Below, piece by piece: positions 9,531-17,767 of a stretch of 64,000 nucleotides of DNA. The DNA is taken from assembly GCF_005503355.1 (NCBI RefSeq), contig NZ_SCMK01000023.1:1-64000 (forward strand), in the 5' to 3' direction. This stretch comes from Sphingomonas sp. 1F27F7B. GTDB taxonomy: Bacteria > Pseudomonadota > Alphaproteobacteria > Sphingomonadales > Sphingomonadaceae. Position 1 is the first letter of the stretch. Every line of letters begins with the position of its first letter. The position numbers were made by a program, and so were the translations under genes. The notes under the pieces are model-generated. The model worked only from the letters and a program-made list of their open reading frames with translations. It was not told where the DNA came from and did no database searches.

Positions 9531-11306
9531 TCACTCGGCCGCCTGGAGCACGGGCGGCGGCGCGTCCTCGATCTGCATCTCGGCGAGGCGGGTGATCAGC
9601 CGGTCGACGAAGACGCGCATCTCGTCGGAGAGCGCCGAGATCCGGCTGTTCAGATAATTGTATCCGAACAGCGACGGGATCGCGCAGGCGAGGCCCGCGA
9701 TCGTCGCCATCAGCGCCGCGGCAATGCCGGGGGCGATCGCGTTGACGTTGACGTCGCCTGCCTGCGCAACGCCGGCGAAGGTGTTCATCACGCCGAGCAC
9801 CGTGCCGAGCAGCCCGATGAACGGGCCGCCCGAGATCGCGATGGTGAGCAGCACCAGCCAGCGGTCGAGCTTCTGGTTCTCCTCGACCACCACCGCGTCG
9901 ACCGCCGCGCGCATCGCCTCGACGCTCTCGCCTGCCAGCGGGCGCCGCCCCCGCGCTTCGCGGCGCACCTCGAGCTCCTCGATCCCGGTCTCGTAGATCC
10001 GGCCGAGCGGCGACCGCTCGATCGCGGCGAGCTCGCGCGGGCTCACGCCCTCGACTTGCTTCATGCTGACGAGATGCTCGTGCAGACTGCGGAAACGCCG
10101 CACGAACACGCGGTTCGCGCGCACCGATCGGTTGATGTAGTTTGACTTGGAGATCATCACGATCACCGCCAGCACCAGGATGAACAGGCACAGGCCGATG
10201 ATGAAGGCATCGATCAGCTCGACCTTGCCCAGCACGTAGAAGAAGGTGCCGCCGCCCGAGCTCTGCCGCTCCGCGGTGCCGGCGACGGCGACGATCTTGT
10301 TGCTCGGCCCCTCGGCCTGCGCGCTCGCCAGCAGCATTGCGGCGGGACGCGCCGTCTTGGACAGGCGGACCTCGTCGAGCTCGCCGGTGAACGGCCGGCC
10401 GGCAGCGCCGCCCAATGTGATCGGCCCGTCAAGCGCAGGCAGCACGCCGGCTGCCGCGGCGGCTTCGACGCCGCTCGCATAGAGGCGCAGATTCTGCCCG
10501 TCGGCAACCAAGCCGAGCTGCGTCCATTCGCCGGGCTTGAGTGCCGCGGCAGCCTGGATGCGCTGCGTGCCGACCAGCGCGAACGGCACACCGTCGGCAA
10601 TGCCGACGGTCAGCGGCCCGCGCGTGAAGATTGCCTGTTCGCCCGCCGGCTGGTCCGCCTTCACCCAGGCGCTCAGCGTCAGCGGCGCCCCGGCGGGCAT
10701 CGCCAGTGAAGGCGTTGCCGGGATGACCAGCTCGCCCTGGCCCTGGAAGCGCGCCGCGCGCGCGATCACGCCATTCTCATCGATCGCCGGGACCGCGTTC
10801 TGCGCATTGTTGGCGTTCGCGGTCAGGTCGCCGGCCGGTTTCCCGGCGGCTTCGCTGAAATGATAGGCGGCGATCGTGTCGGGATCATAGGTCTGGGCGA
10901 CGTTGCCGGCCGCCGACGCGTTCTTGTTGCCGTAATAGAGCCAGAGCTGGCGCTTCTCGCCGCCATTGAGATTGGGCACCGACACCCATAGCGCCGCGAT
11001 GCTGTTGGTCGCGTCGTAACGCTCGATATGGAAAGGCAGCGGGGTCTTGCCGTCGGCGTCGATCACCCGCAGGTCCGCGCCATTCTCGAGCGCGTCGCCA
11101 AAGGTGAAGTTGCCGTCGTGCAGCCGCACCAGCAGCACCGTGCGGCCGATCGCGCCGCTGATATTGCCCCCCGTCGGCGAGGTGTCGACCGTCACCGGGC
11201 GGCGATAGGGCCAATCCTTGTTCCACCAGCCGCCGCTGGTCTGGGCAAAGGCCGGGGTGGTGATCGCGAGCAGCGCGATCAGCCATGCTAGAAATTTACG
11301 GCCCAC
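9531..11306 (-). CDS. DUF2341/LamG-like domain fused to ExbB/TolQ proton channel
   Basis: 591-residue two-part protein. Residues 1-23 are a signal peptide ending TPAFAQ. Residues 25-150 match the DUF2341 pattern (WWNKDWPYRRPVTVD and later LWLYYGNKNA). Residues 160-340 look like a concanavalin/LamG lectin-type sandwich (LTLSAWVKAD, TLGGAAGRPFTGELDEVRLS). The C-terminal half is a MotA/TolQ/ExbB channel with a first transmembrane helix (AFIIGLCLFILVLAVIVMI) and the signature GGPFIGLLGTVLGVMNTF. The GTG start is preceded by GGGGA and lies 26 bp after the tpsB stop. The architecture suggests that the proton channel is coupled to a periplasmic sensing or glycan-binding domain. Domain identities are strong; the ligand is unknown. 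Confidence 0.88.
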   Translation of the reverse strand: MGRKFLAWLIALLAITTPAFAQTSGGWWNKDWPYRRPVTVDTSPTGGNISGAIGRTVLLVRLHDGNFTFGDALENGADLRVIDADGKTPLPFHIERYDATNSIAALWVSVPNLNGGEKRQLWLYYGNKNASAAGNVAQTYDPDTIAAYHFSEAAGKPAGDLTANANNAQNAVPAIDENGVIARAARFQGQGELVIPATPSLAMPAGAPLTLSAWVKADQPAGEQAIFTRGPLTVGIADGVPFALVGTQRIQAAAALKPGEWTQLGLVADGQNLRLYASGVEAAAAAGVLPALDGPITLGGAAGRPFTGELDEVRLSKTARPAAMLLASAQAEGPSNKIVAVAGTAERQSSGGGTFFYVLGKVELIDAFIIGLCLFILVLAVIVMISKSNYINRSVRANRVFVRRFRSLHEHLVSMKQVEGVSPRELAAIERSPLGRIYETGIEELEVRREARGRRPLAGESVEAMRAAVDAVVVEENQKLDRWLVLLTIAISGGPFIGLLGTVLGVMNTFAGVAQAGDVNVNAIAPGIAAALMATIAGLACAIPSLFGYNYLNSRISALSDEMRVFVDRLITRLAEMQIEDAPPPVLQAAE

Positions 11307-11332
11307 GTTCAGATCCCCATTGCTGTCCGAAG

Positions 11333-13039
11333 TTAGAATTCGCCCTTCAGCGAAAAACTGTATCGCGGCTCGCCACGCCTGGTCGTCGGCCCCGCGCGCA
11401 GCGGCACGCCGATCACGAACTCGCCGCTGAGCAGCTTGAAGACCTGCAGCCGGAAGCCGCCGCCGATCCCGGCGATCCGGAATTCGTCGGTCTGGCCGAT
11501 GGCGGGCGCACGCAGCCGCGCATATCCGGCGTCGAGAAAGGTGAAGAAGCGCAGCTCGTCGACAAAGCCGGCAAGCGACGGCGCCAGGCTCGGCGTGCGC
11601 ATCTCGATCGAAGTGACGAAGCCGTCGTCGCCGACCGCCTCCGAAACATAATAGCCGCGCACGCTCGACATGCCGCCGATCGAGAACTGCTCGTTGGTGA
11701 CCAGGCTCGCATCCGCGAATTGGCCCGAGACGCGCAGCGCGAGCTGATAGTCCGCGATCAAGGTGCGCGTGTAGTTGAGGTCCAGGTTGAAATGGACGAA
11801 ATTCTCGTTCGCATCGATCGCGCGGCCAGTGAACTGATCGGCGACCACCCCGATGCTGCCATTGCCCAGCCGGCAGGTGAGCACCCCGGACGGCGGCGTC
11901 GGGGTATCGAAGGGGCTCTCGAAACAGTCGTCGCGCTTGACGACGCGCAGGCCGGCGGTCGCGCCGAAGGTGAAGCCGAAGCTGCTGACCTCGTCCGCGC
12001 CGCTCAGCGCATATTCGGTGACGAACGGCAGATAGCGGATACGGGTCGGCTGCAGCGCCTTGCCTGCCAGCGAGATGTTTTCCTTGAAATTCTTGAAATC
12101 GGGCCCGAAGCTTATCTGCTGCGAGACCTTGTCGCCCGGCAGGCGATATGTGGCGCGCGCACCGATCTGATAGCCGTTGCCCAGCACATTGGTGCCGCCC
12201 AGCGCAGCGACGTTGCTGTTCGACTTGTAGCCATAGAGCAGGAACGACCAGGGCGTTCCGATCAGCGGCACATTGTACGAGGCAGAGAGCACTGCGCTCT
12301 GGTGCGTGTCCTGCGGCGTGAATGCGCTGGTGAGCGTCAACGTATGACCCTGCCCCCACAGATCGGCGTAGCGCACCGTGCTGCTCAGGCGCAGCGGCCG
12401 GGTGTTCGGGCTGTTGTCGTTGTTGAGGTCGATGCTGGCGTGGAGCGGCAGCTTGTCCTCGACCTCGAGGTCGACATCGACCGTGCCGGGGGTCGCGCCA
12501 GGCTTGAACTTCGGATTGATCGCGCGATCGGGATAGCGATTGGCCGCGGCGACGTCGCGCTGGAGCGCGGCGACGTTGATCGGCTGCCCCTCGACGAGCG
12601 AGGGCACCTGGGCGCGCGCGACTTCGGCCGAATGATGCTTCGCGTCGACCACCTGGACGCGCCCGAGCGGCGCCTCGCGCACGGCGATCTGGACGATGCC
12701 CTGGCTGAAGGTCTCGTTGGGCTGGATCGGGATCTCCACCTCGACCGCTTCGAATCCCTTGGCCGCATAGGCCCGCTCCAGCGCTTTCTGCGCGGCGATC
12801 ACATCGTCATTGGTCCGGCCGGGACCGAGATAGGGATAGACCAGCGTCTCGATCTCGGCATTGCTGAGCCGGGTGACGCCGGACACATCGATCGCAGCGA
12901 TCATGAAACTGGCCGGCGCCGCGCGCGCGCCGGCGCGCTCTGCTTCAGAGGGCGGCGCATCCTGCGCGAGCACGGCGGGAACCGAGCCCATGGCGACCAG
13001 CGCGGCGACGGAGACCATGCGGAAGAACGGCTCCTGCAT
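11333..13039 (-). CDS. TpsB outer-membrane transporter (ShlB/FhaC/HecB family)
   Basis: 568-residue outer-membrane Omp85-superfamily protein that secretes the TpsA. The signal peptide ends VPAVLAQ (about residue 25). Two POTRA domains follow (about 45-210; LSNAEIETLVYPYLGPGRTN fits POTRA_2, and IQIAVREAPLGRVQV the second). The barrel domain starts with LPLHASIDLNNDNSPNTRPLR, as in ShlB proteins. A Cys pair (DDCFESPF...LTCRLG) sits in a predicted loop. The protein ends in YSFSLKGEF with the terminal Phe of barrel proteins. Length is normal. It starts 1 bp after the luxR stop, so translational coupling is likely. Confidence 0.93.
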   Translation of the reverse strand: MQEPFFRMVSVAALVAMGSVPAVLAQDAPPSEAERAGARAAPASFMIAAIDVSGVTRLSNAEIETLVYPYLGPGRTNDDVIAAQKALERAYAAKGFEAVEVEIPIQPNETFSQGIVQIAVREAPLGRVQVVDAKHHSAEVARAQVPSLVEGQPINVAALQRDVAAANRYPDRAINPKFKPGATPGTVDVDLEVEDKLPLHASIDLNNDNSPNTRPLRLSSTVRYADLWGQGHTLTLTSAFTPQDTHQSAVLSASYNVPLIGTPWSFLLYGYKSNSNVAALGGTNVLGNGYQIGARATYRLPGDKVSQQISFGPDFKNFKENISLAGKALQPTRIRYLPFVTEYALSGADEVSSFGFTFGATAGLRVVKRDDCFESPFDTPTPPSGVLTCRLGNGSIGVVADQFTGRAIDANENFVHFNLDLNYTRTLIADYQLALRVSGQFADASLVTNEQFSIGGMSSVRGYYVSEAVGDDGFVTSIEMRTPSLAPSLAGFVDELRFFTFLDAGYARLRAPAIGQTDEFRIAGIGGGFRLQVFKLLSGEFVIGVPLRAGPTTRRGEPRYSFSLKGEF

Positions 13040-13040
13040 C

Positions 13041-13844
13041 TCAGATCTCGATCAGGCCCGCGCCGATCGCCAGGGCGACGGCGTGGATCTTGTTGACGGC
13101 GTTGAGCTTCTTGCTCGCCCGCGCCACGTGCAGCTCAACGGTGCGGATGGAGACGCCCAGCTTCTTCGCAGCTTCGGCCAGCGTCTCGCCGAGCGCTGCA
13201 AGCCGCAGGCAGGCAATCTCCCGGTCGGACAGCGCCGGCCCCAGGCTGTTGCTCGGCGGCACGATCACCTTGGCCATCAGGTGAAAGGCGAGCGCCAGCA
13301 TCGCGAGCGACGGCGCCTGAGTGTCGACGAGGTGCATGGCCCCTTCTTCGGTGCCGCCGAACAGGATCAGGCAGGCGGGGCCGGCCGGATGATCCTGGAC
13401 GGGCACCGTGACTCCGGCGGGCCGGCCCTGGAATTGCTGCGCCGCATACCAGCCACGCTGCTCGTCGGTCAGCCCCTCGCCTTCGCCGCTTGACCAGGCG
13501 AAGGGCAGGAAGGCCATCAGGATGGTCTCCACCCCGGCCTGATCGGTCATCCAGAGATTGGCGCTGTCCGGATGCGTCGAGAGAAAACGCTGCAGCTTCC
13601 AGTGCGGAAGGCGCTGTCCCAGATGCAGATGGCCGAGATGCATGTAGCGCGCGCCGCGAAACCCATGCCGTAGCGCACGATCGGCGAGCCATTGCTGCAA
13701 CGCCTCGGCGTTCTCGCATTGGGCAAGATCGTCGACAAGCGCGGCGAGCGACGCCGGGGCAGTCAGCCCCACCCGATCCGCAGGCCGCAGCCTATCGGGT
13801 GCAACGGGGCTGATGTGGCGCCCAAAGGCGCTGCTCGCGAACAT
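13041..13844 (-). CDS. LuxR-family regulator heading the TPS operon
   Basis: 267-residue transcription factor with an N-terminal domain of the autoinducer-binding shape (about 30-180; GFRGARYMHLGHLHLGQRL) and a C-terminal LuxR helix-turn-helix (LSDREIACLRLAALGETLAEA, then VSIRTVELHVARASKKL). No luxI synthase is encoded in the window, so it is a LuxR solo or responds to another signal. Its paralogue at 17,764 shares the same layout, and both genes carry the same upstream element. Being first in the operon, it probably autoregulates the TPS genes. Confidence 0.88.
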   Translation of the reverse strand: MFASSAFGRHISPVAPDRLRPADRVGLTAPASLAALVDDLAQCENAEALQQWLADRALRHGFRGARYMHLGHLHLGQRLPHWKLQRFLSTHPDSANLWMTDQAGVETILMAFLPFAWSSGEGEGLTDEQRGWYAAQQFQGRPAGVTVPVQDHPAGPACLILFGGTEEGAMHLVDTQAPSLAMLALAFHLMAKVIVPPSNSLGPALSDREIACLRLAALGETLAEAAKKLGVSIRTVELHVARASKKLNAVNKIHAVALAIGAGLIEI

Positions 13845-13880
13845 TTCTCTTTCCCCGCCGATCTGGCTCCCTGCTAAGTG

Positions 13881-13932
13881 GACACGGGGCTAGCTCCATT
13901 TTGGCAAAGCTTTTTTGTTGCAATTTGATGAC
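13881..13932 (-). promoter_or_regulatory. Promoter-like element A upstream of luxR/TPS operon
   Basis: On the minus strand: a GTCAT...TGCAACAAAAAA block, then TTGCCAAAA, 13 bp, and GTGTC, ending 37 bp before the luxR start. The same layout occurs before the second luxR (18,623-18,674), and the core (TTGCAAAAA-N12-GTGTC) before fecR (19,792-19,817). The spacing looks like -35/-10 boxes of an ECF-type promoter, though a regulator-binding site is equally possible. Confidence 0.5.
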
Positions 13933-14006
13933 GATATTTGTCTGAAATCGCACAATGTGGATCATCTAGAATTGATGCTGAGTATAAATTGAAGAATGAA
14001 TTTGGA

Positions 14007-14021
14007 ATTCATGCCATGAAT
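14007..14021. promoter_or_regulatory. 15-bp palindrome, candidate operator
   Basis: ATTCATG-C-CATGAAT is a perfect 7-1-7 inverted repeat in the AT-rich divergent region. The position suits an operator for either flanking gene. No regulator is assigned. Confidence 0.35.
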
Positions 14022-14279
14022 CATCAAAATGTGACTTTATTTTCATGAAATAGTCGAATTTTATCATAATTTATTCTTCGGCTACTATTGATAATTTCCT
14101 GACACGGCATGCTCCTCGAAAGTTCCCGGCCGTGATGACGAGAGATCGATCCTCACCTGCGGAACCGAACGACTTGTCCGGCCCGCGACAATGCCTGGCT
14201 CGATCGAGGGCCTTGCGGACCGAGCTGCATGCAATTCGTACCTCGCAACCGGCCCGGCGCTGCTCTATCCTGACCCGCA

Positions 14280-14981
14280 ATGGCGCCGCCGATCTTCTTC
14301 AGGATGGTTCCGGCATGCGCGGTCCTGGGGGCCCTGCCCGGCGCGGCCTTCCCCGCTTGCGAGGCGCGGACGCAGGCGAGCAGCGGCGAGCAGCGCATCG
14401 CCTTCGATATTCCCGCCCAGCCGCTCGATGCGGCGCTTGCCAGCTATTTCCGCGCCACCGGGGTCCAGCTGCTCTATGACAGCGCGCTCACGGCTGGTCG
14501 CCGGTCGGGCGCGGTGCGGGGCAATTTCACGCCGCGCGAGGCCTTGCGCCAACTCCTGCGCGGAACGGGGCTCATCGTCCGCTACAGCCGGGCGAACGCC
14601 GCGATCCTGACCAGCCCCGAGGCCAGGGAGGCCGCCTCGCTGGTGCCGCTGGGGCGCGTCGTCGTGCGCGAGCAGGTCGCGCCGCCGCCGCGTCTCACCA
14701 TGATCCAGCGCCTGGCCTTTTACGGGCAGCTCGCGCGCGAGCTCCAGGCCTATCTGCGCAGCGACCAGCGTACCAACCGCCTCGCCTTCAGCATCCGTGC
14801 CTCGATCGAGATCGCGCCGGGCGGCACCCTGGAGCGCATCCAGGTCGAACAAGGGGGGGATCCGCGCGTCGATCGCCTGATCGTCGAGATCCTTACCGGG
14901 AAGACCGTCTCCCCCCCACCCCCCGACATCACCCAGCCCCTGCTTGTCGTGCTCAAGGGGAAGCACGGCACCCGCGATTGA
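14280..14981 (+). CDS. Free-standing STN-domain signalling protein with TonB-like C-terminus (VreA-like)
   Basis: 233-residue predicted periplasmic protein. After a signal-like N-terminus (MVPACAVLGALPGAAFPA; the start may be the ATG at 14,304) comes a clear Secretin/TonB short N-terminal (STN) domain, about residues 40-115 (FDIPAQPLDAALASYFRATG and LRQLLRGTGLIVRY). The C-terminal 100 residues resemble a TonB C-terminal fold (FSIRASIEIAPGGTLERIQV; PPPPDITQPLLVVLK). STN domains normally sit on TonB-dependent receptors and signal to FecR. Here there is no barrel. This is the layout described for VreA of P. aeruginosa. Its likely partner is the FecR at 18,694. It precedes the kds genes by 94 bp. 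Confidence 0.8.
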   Translation: MAPPIFFRMVPACAVLGALPGAAFPACEARTQASSGEQRIAFDIPAQPLDAALASYFRATGVQLLYDSALTAGRRSGAVRGNFTPREALRQLLRGTGLIVRYSRANAAILTSPEAREAASLVPLGRVVVREQVAPPPRLTMIQRLAFYGQLARELQAYLRSDQRTNRLAFSIRASIEIAPGGTLERIQVEQGGDPRVDRLIVEILTGKTVSPPPPDITQPLLVVLKGKHGTRD

Positions 14982-15075
14982 CGAGCCTGTGGTTTTCCCG
15001 AGCGGACGGCTGCGCCAGCCGCACTAGGATCGGGCCGCGTCATTCCCGGCGCGCGGAAGGAGCCGAGCGCGCGGC

Positions 15076-16065
15076 ATGGATGCGCTTGCCGAGAGAGCCG
15101 TCGATGACGGCGGAATCATTGCCATGGGCCGACGGGCGATCGCGACCGAGGCGGAAGCCTTGTGGTCGCTCTCGCACGGGCTCGACGCCAGTTTCGCCCA
15201 TGCGGTGACTCTCCTGATGGCGACTTCGGGCCGCGCAGTGCTTTGCGGGCTCGGCAAGTCGGGCCAGATAGCGCGCAAGGTCGCCGCCACCCTGGCGTCG
15301 ACCGGATCACCGGCGATCTTCCTCCACGCCGGCGATGCGGTGCATGGCGAGCTGGGGACCCTGGGCACCGGCGACACGCTCGTCATCTTCTCCAACCAGG
15401 GCGACACGCGCGAGTTCGGGGTGATCATGCGCCGGGCGGAAGCGCTCGCGGTGCCGATCATCGCGATCACGTCCAACCTGGATTCTCCCGTGGCCGCCAG
15501 CGCGCGGATAACCTTGCCGCTCCCGCCGCGGCCCGAGATCTGCCCCTTCGGCAAGTCTCCGACCACTTCCACGGCGATGATGCTGGCGCTTGGCGACGCG
15601 CTCGCGGTGACGATGATGCAATTGCGTGGAATCCGCAGCTCCGACCTGCTCGCCCTGCATCCCGGCGGCCGGCTGGGGCTCGACTTGGTATCCGTCGAAA
15701 GCTTCATGCATCAGGGCGAGGTGCTGCCGCTCACCATGCCGGACGCGCCGATGGGCGAGGTACTGGATCTGATCAGCGCCCGGAATTTCGGCATTGCCGG
15801 CGTCGTCGACCGGCACCAACGGCTCGTCGGCGTGATCACGGACGGCGATATCCGCCGTTGCGGCACCGACCTCGGATCCCGCACAGCCGAGCAAGTGATG
15901 ACTCAGCGGCCAAGGACGCTCGGCAGCGATGCCATGGCGCGCGATGCGCTGACCATCATGTCCGAAGCGCGGATCACCGCGGTGTTCGTTCTCAACGACA
16001 TGCTCGGCGGGCGCGTTCGCGGCCTCGTCCATATCCATGATCTGCTTCGGCTCGGCATCGGGTGA
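15076..16065 (+). CDS. kdsD: Arabinose-5-phosphate isomerase (KdsD/KpsF family)
   Basis: Converts ribulose-5-phosphate to arabinose-5-phosphate, the first step to Kdo. 329 residues: a SIS sugar-isomerase domain (about 35-180; VLCGLGKSGQIARKVAATL, SNQGDTREF, and FGKSPTTSTAMMLALGDALA) followed by two CBS domains (about 210-325; VDRHQRLVGVITDGDIRR). Length is the normal 320-330. AGGAG lies about 12 nt before the ATG. The stop overlaps the kdsB start, making a three-gene Kdo operon. Confidence 0.93.
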   Translation: MDALAERAVDDGGIIAMGRRAIATEAEALWSLSHGLDASFAHAVTLLMATSGRAVLCGLGKSGQIARKVAATLASTGSPAIFLHAGDAVHGELGTLGTGDTLVIFSNQGDTREFGVIMRRAEALAVPIIAITSNLDSPVAASARITLPLPPRPEICPFGKSPTTSTAMMLALGDALAVTMMQLRGIRSSDLLALHPGGRLGLDLVSVESFMHQGEVLPLTMPDAPMGEVLDLISARNFGIAGVVDRHQRLVGVITDGDIRRCGTDLGSRTAEQVMTQRPRTLGSDAMARDALTIMSEARITAVFVLNDMLGGRVRGLVHIHDLLRLGIG

Positions 16066-16898
16066 TGCTCAAGCTCGTCGGGGGAACAGGTGTGACGGCG
16101 CCGCCCATGCGCGCGGCGATCGTCATTCCGGCACGCTTTGCTTCGTCCCGCTTCCCGGGCAAGCCGCTCGTTTCGCTGCGCGGCGCGGGCGGCGCGGCGA
16201 AGAGCCTCATCCAGCGCAGTTGGGAGGCCGCTTGCGCCGTGGGCGGCGTCTCCGAAGTCTGGATCGCCACGGACGATGATCATATCGCCGCTTCGGCGCG
16301 AAGCTTCGGAGCGCAGGTCGTGCGGACACCGGCCAGCTGCCGCAATGGCACGGAACGCTGCTGGGCGGCACTCTGCGAGGCGGGGATCGACGCGGAAATC
16401 ATCGTGAACCTGCAGGGAGATTCCCCGCTCACGCCGCCGCTCGCGGTCGAACTGCTGATCGAGACCCTGCGCGTGGAGCCCCAAGTCCGGGTTGCGACAC
16501 CGATGATCCACTGTTCGCCGCTGCAGCTGGATCGGCTGACCGAGGAATCCCGGCGCGGCCGGGCGGGCGGCACGACGGTGGTCTTCGACGCCGCCGCCGA
16601 CGCGCTCTATTTCTCGAAGCGCGTCATACCCCATGTGCCCGAGCGCTGCCGGGATGCCCCGGTCTATTTCCATCTCGGCGCCTATGCCTATCGGCGAGGC
16701 GCGCTGGCGGAATATGCCCAGATGTCTCCCTCGCCGCTCGAAATCGTCGAGGGACTGGAGCAGCTTCGCTTCCTCCATTGCGGCATCGGCGTGCGGATGG
16801 TGGAGATTCCTGATCCGGCCGGCGGAATCTGGGAAGTCAACAATCCTGGCGACATCGCCCTCGTCGAAGCCGCGCTCGTCGAGCGCCACCTCGCCTGA
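16065..16898 (+). CDS. kdsB: CMP-Kdo synthetase (3-deoxy-manno-octulosonate cytidylyltransferase, divergent)
   Basis: Activates Kdo with CTP. The N-terminal nucleotide-binding motif AAIVIPARFASSRFPGKPL is canonical. NGTERC stands for the usual SGTDR-like motif, and NLQGDSPLTPP for NVQGDEPLIPP. LEIVEGLEQLRFL near the C-terminus is typical. The substitutions and about 25 extra residues make it a divergent copy, perhaps of the KpsU type. The start overlaps the kdsD stop (GTGATG). The ATG at 16,107, immediately before AAIVIPAR, is an alternative that matches the usual family N-terminus. It ends 14 bp before kdsA. Confidence 0.87.
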   Translation: MLKLVGGTGVTAPPMRAAIVIPARFASSRFPGKPLVSLRGAGGAAKSLIQRSWEAACAVGGVSEVWIATDDDHIAASARSFGAQVVRTPASCRNGTERCWAALCEAGIDAEIIVNLQGDSPLTPPLAVELLIETLRVEPQVRVATPMIHCSPLQLDRLTEESRRGRAGGTTVVFDAAADALYFSKRVIPHVPERCRDAPVYFHLGAYAYRRGALAEYAQMSPSPLEIVEGLEQLRFLHCGIGVRMVEIPDPAGGIWEVNNPGDIALVEAALVERHLA

Positions 16899-16912
16899 TC
16901 GAACGGACGACC

Positions 16913-17767
16913 ATGCAGCTTTTCGGCCACGAGATCGGCAACGACCGGCGCCTGTTCCTCATCGCCGGCCCCTGCGTGCTCGAGTCCGAGCAACTTGCCC
17001 TCGACATTGCGAGCACGCTCGCGACGCTGGCCCGGCGGCTGGGCATCCTCGTCATCTTCAAGGCATCATTCGACAAGGCCAATCGTACCTCCCGGGCCTC
17101 GTTTCGCGGCCCCGGGCTGGACCAGGGGCTGGAAATCCTCGCCAAGGTGCGTGCGGAAACCGGCCTTCCCGTTCTGACGGACGTCCATGAAGTCTGGCAG
17201 GTCGCGCCAGTCGCGCAAGTAGCGGACGTGCTGCAGATTCCGGCCTTTCTGGCCCGCCAGACCGACCTGATCACGGCAGCCGGCCGGTCTGGTCGTCCGG
17301 TCAATATCAAGAAGGGGCAGTTCATGGCCCCGAGCGACATGGCGCATGTGCGGGACAAGGCCGCACGCGCAGCCGCCGAGGCCGGCCTCGGCGAGGACCG
17401 CTTCCTTCTCTGCGAGCGCGGCACCTGCTTTGGCTACAACAATCTGGTCAACGACATGCGCGGGCTCGCCATCATGGCGGACACCGGCGCACCCGTGGTG
17501 TTCGACGCAACGCATTCGGTCCAGTTACCGAGCGGGCAAGGCGATCGCTCGGGCGGCGAACGAGGTTTCGTCCCCCTGCTCAGTCGCGCCGCGGTGGCCT
17601 GCGGCATCGCGGGCCTGTTCCTCGAGACGCACCCGGATCCGGACAGCGCCTTATCCGACGGACCAAATGCCTGGCCGCTGGCACAGATGGAGCCGCTGAT
17701 CGAACAGCTTCTCGCACTCGACGCGCTGATCAAGCGCGCGCCGGATCGCGACCCGTCCTACCGTTAG
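16913..17767 (+). CDS. kdsA: 3-deoxy-8-phosphooctulonate synthase
   Basis: Condenses arabinose-5-phosphate with phosphoenolpyruvate to Kdo-8-phosphate. 284 residues, full length. Motifs: IAGPCVLESEQ near residue 22, FKASFDKANRTS, VNIKKGQFMAP, and CERGTCFGYNNLVNDMRG. The Cys in AGPC is the metal ligand of metal-dependent KdsA (E. coli has Asn there), so this enzyme is probably metal-dependent. The last codons overlap the stop of the convergent luxR paralogue by 4 bp. No other lipid A or LPS core gene is nearby, so the Kdo may serve another glycan. Confidence 0.95.
   Translation: MQLFGHEIGNDRRLFLIAGPCVLESEQLALDIASTLATLARRLGILVIFKASFDKANRTSRASFRGPGLDQGLEILAKVRAETGLPVLTDVHEVWQVAPVAQVADVLQIPAFLARQTDLITAAGRSGRPVNIKKGQFMAPSDMAHVRDKAARAAAEAGLGEDRFLLCERGTCFGYNNLVNDMRGLAIMADTGAPVVFDATHSVQLPSGQGDRSGGERGFVPLLSRAAVACGIAGLFLETHPDPDSALSDGPNAWPLAQMEPLIEQLLALDALIKRAPDRDPSYR

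Larger units (their letters stand above)
13845..14279. promoter_or_regulatory. AT-rich divergent regulatory region between luxR/TPS operon and STN gene
   Basis: About 435 bp with no convincing gene. Its middle (about 13,900-14,100) is far more AT-rich than the surrounding coding DNA. It holds the promoter-like element at 13,881-13,932 for the TPS operon and a 15-bp perfect palindrome ATTCATGCCATGAAT at 14,007-14,021 that could be an operator. The right part (14,120-14,279) is GC-rich again without a clear reading frame. The strong drop in GC suggests a silencing or bending region. Confidence 0.6.
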
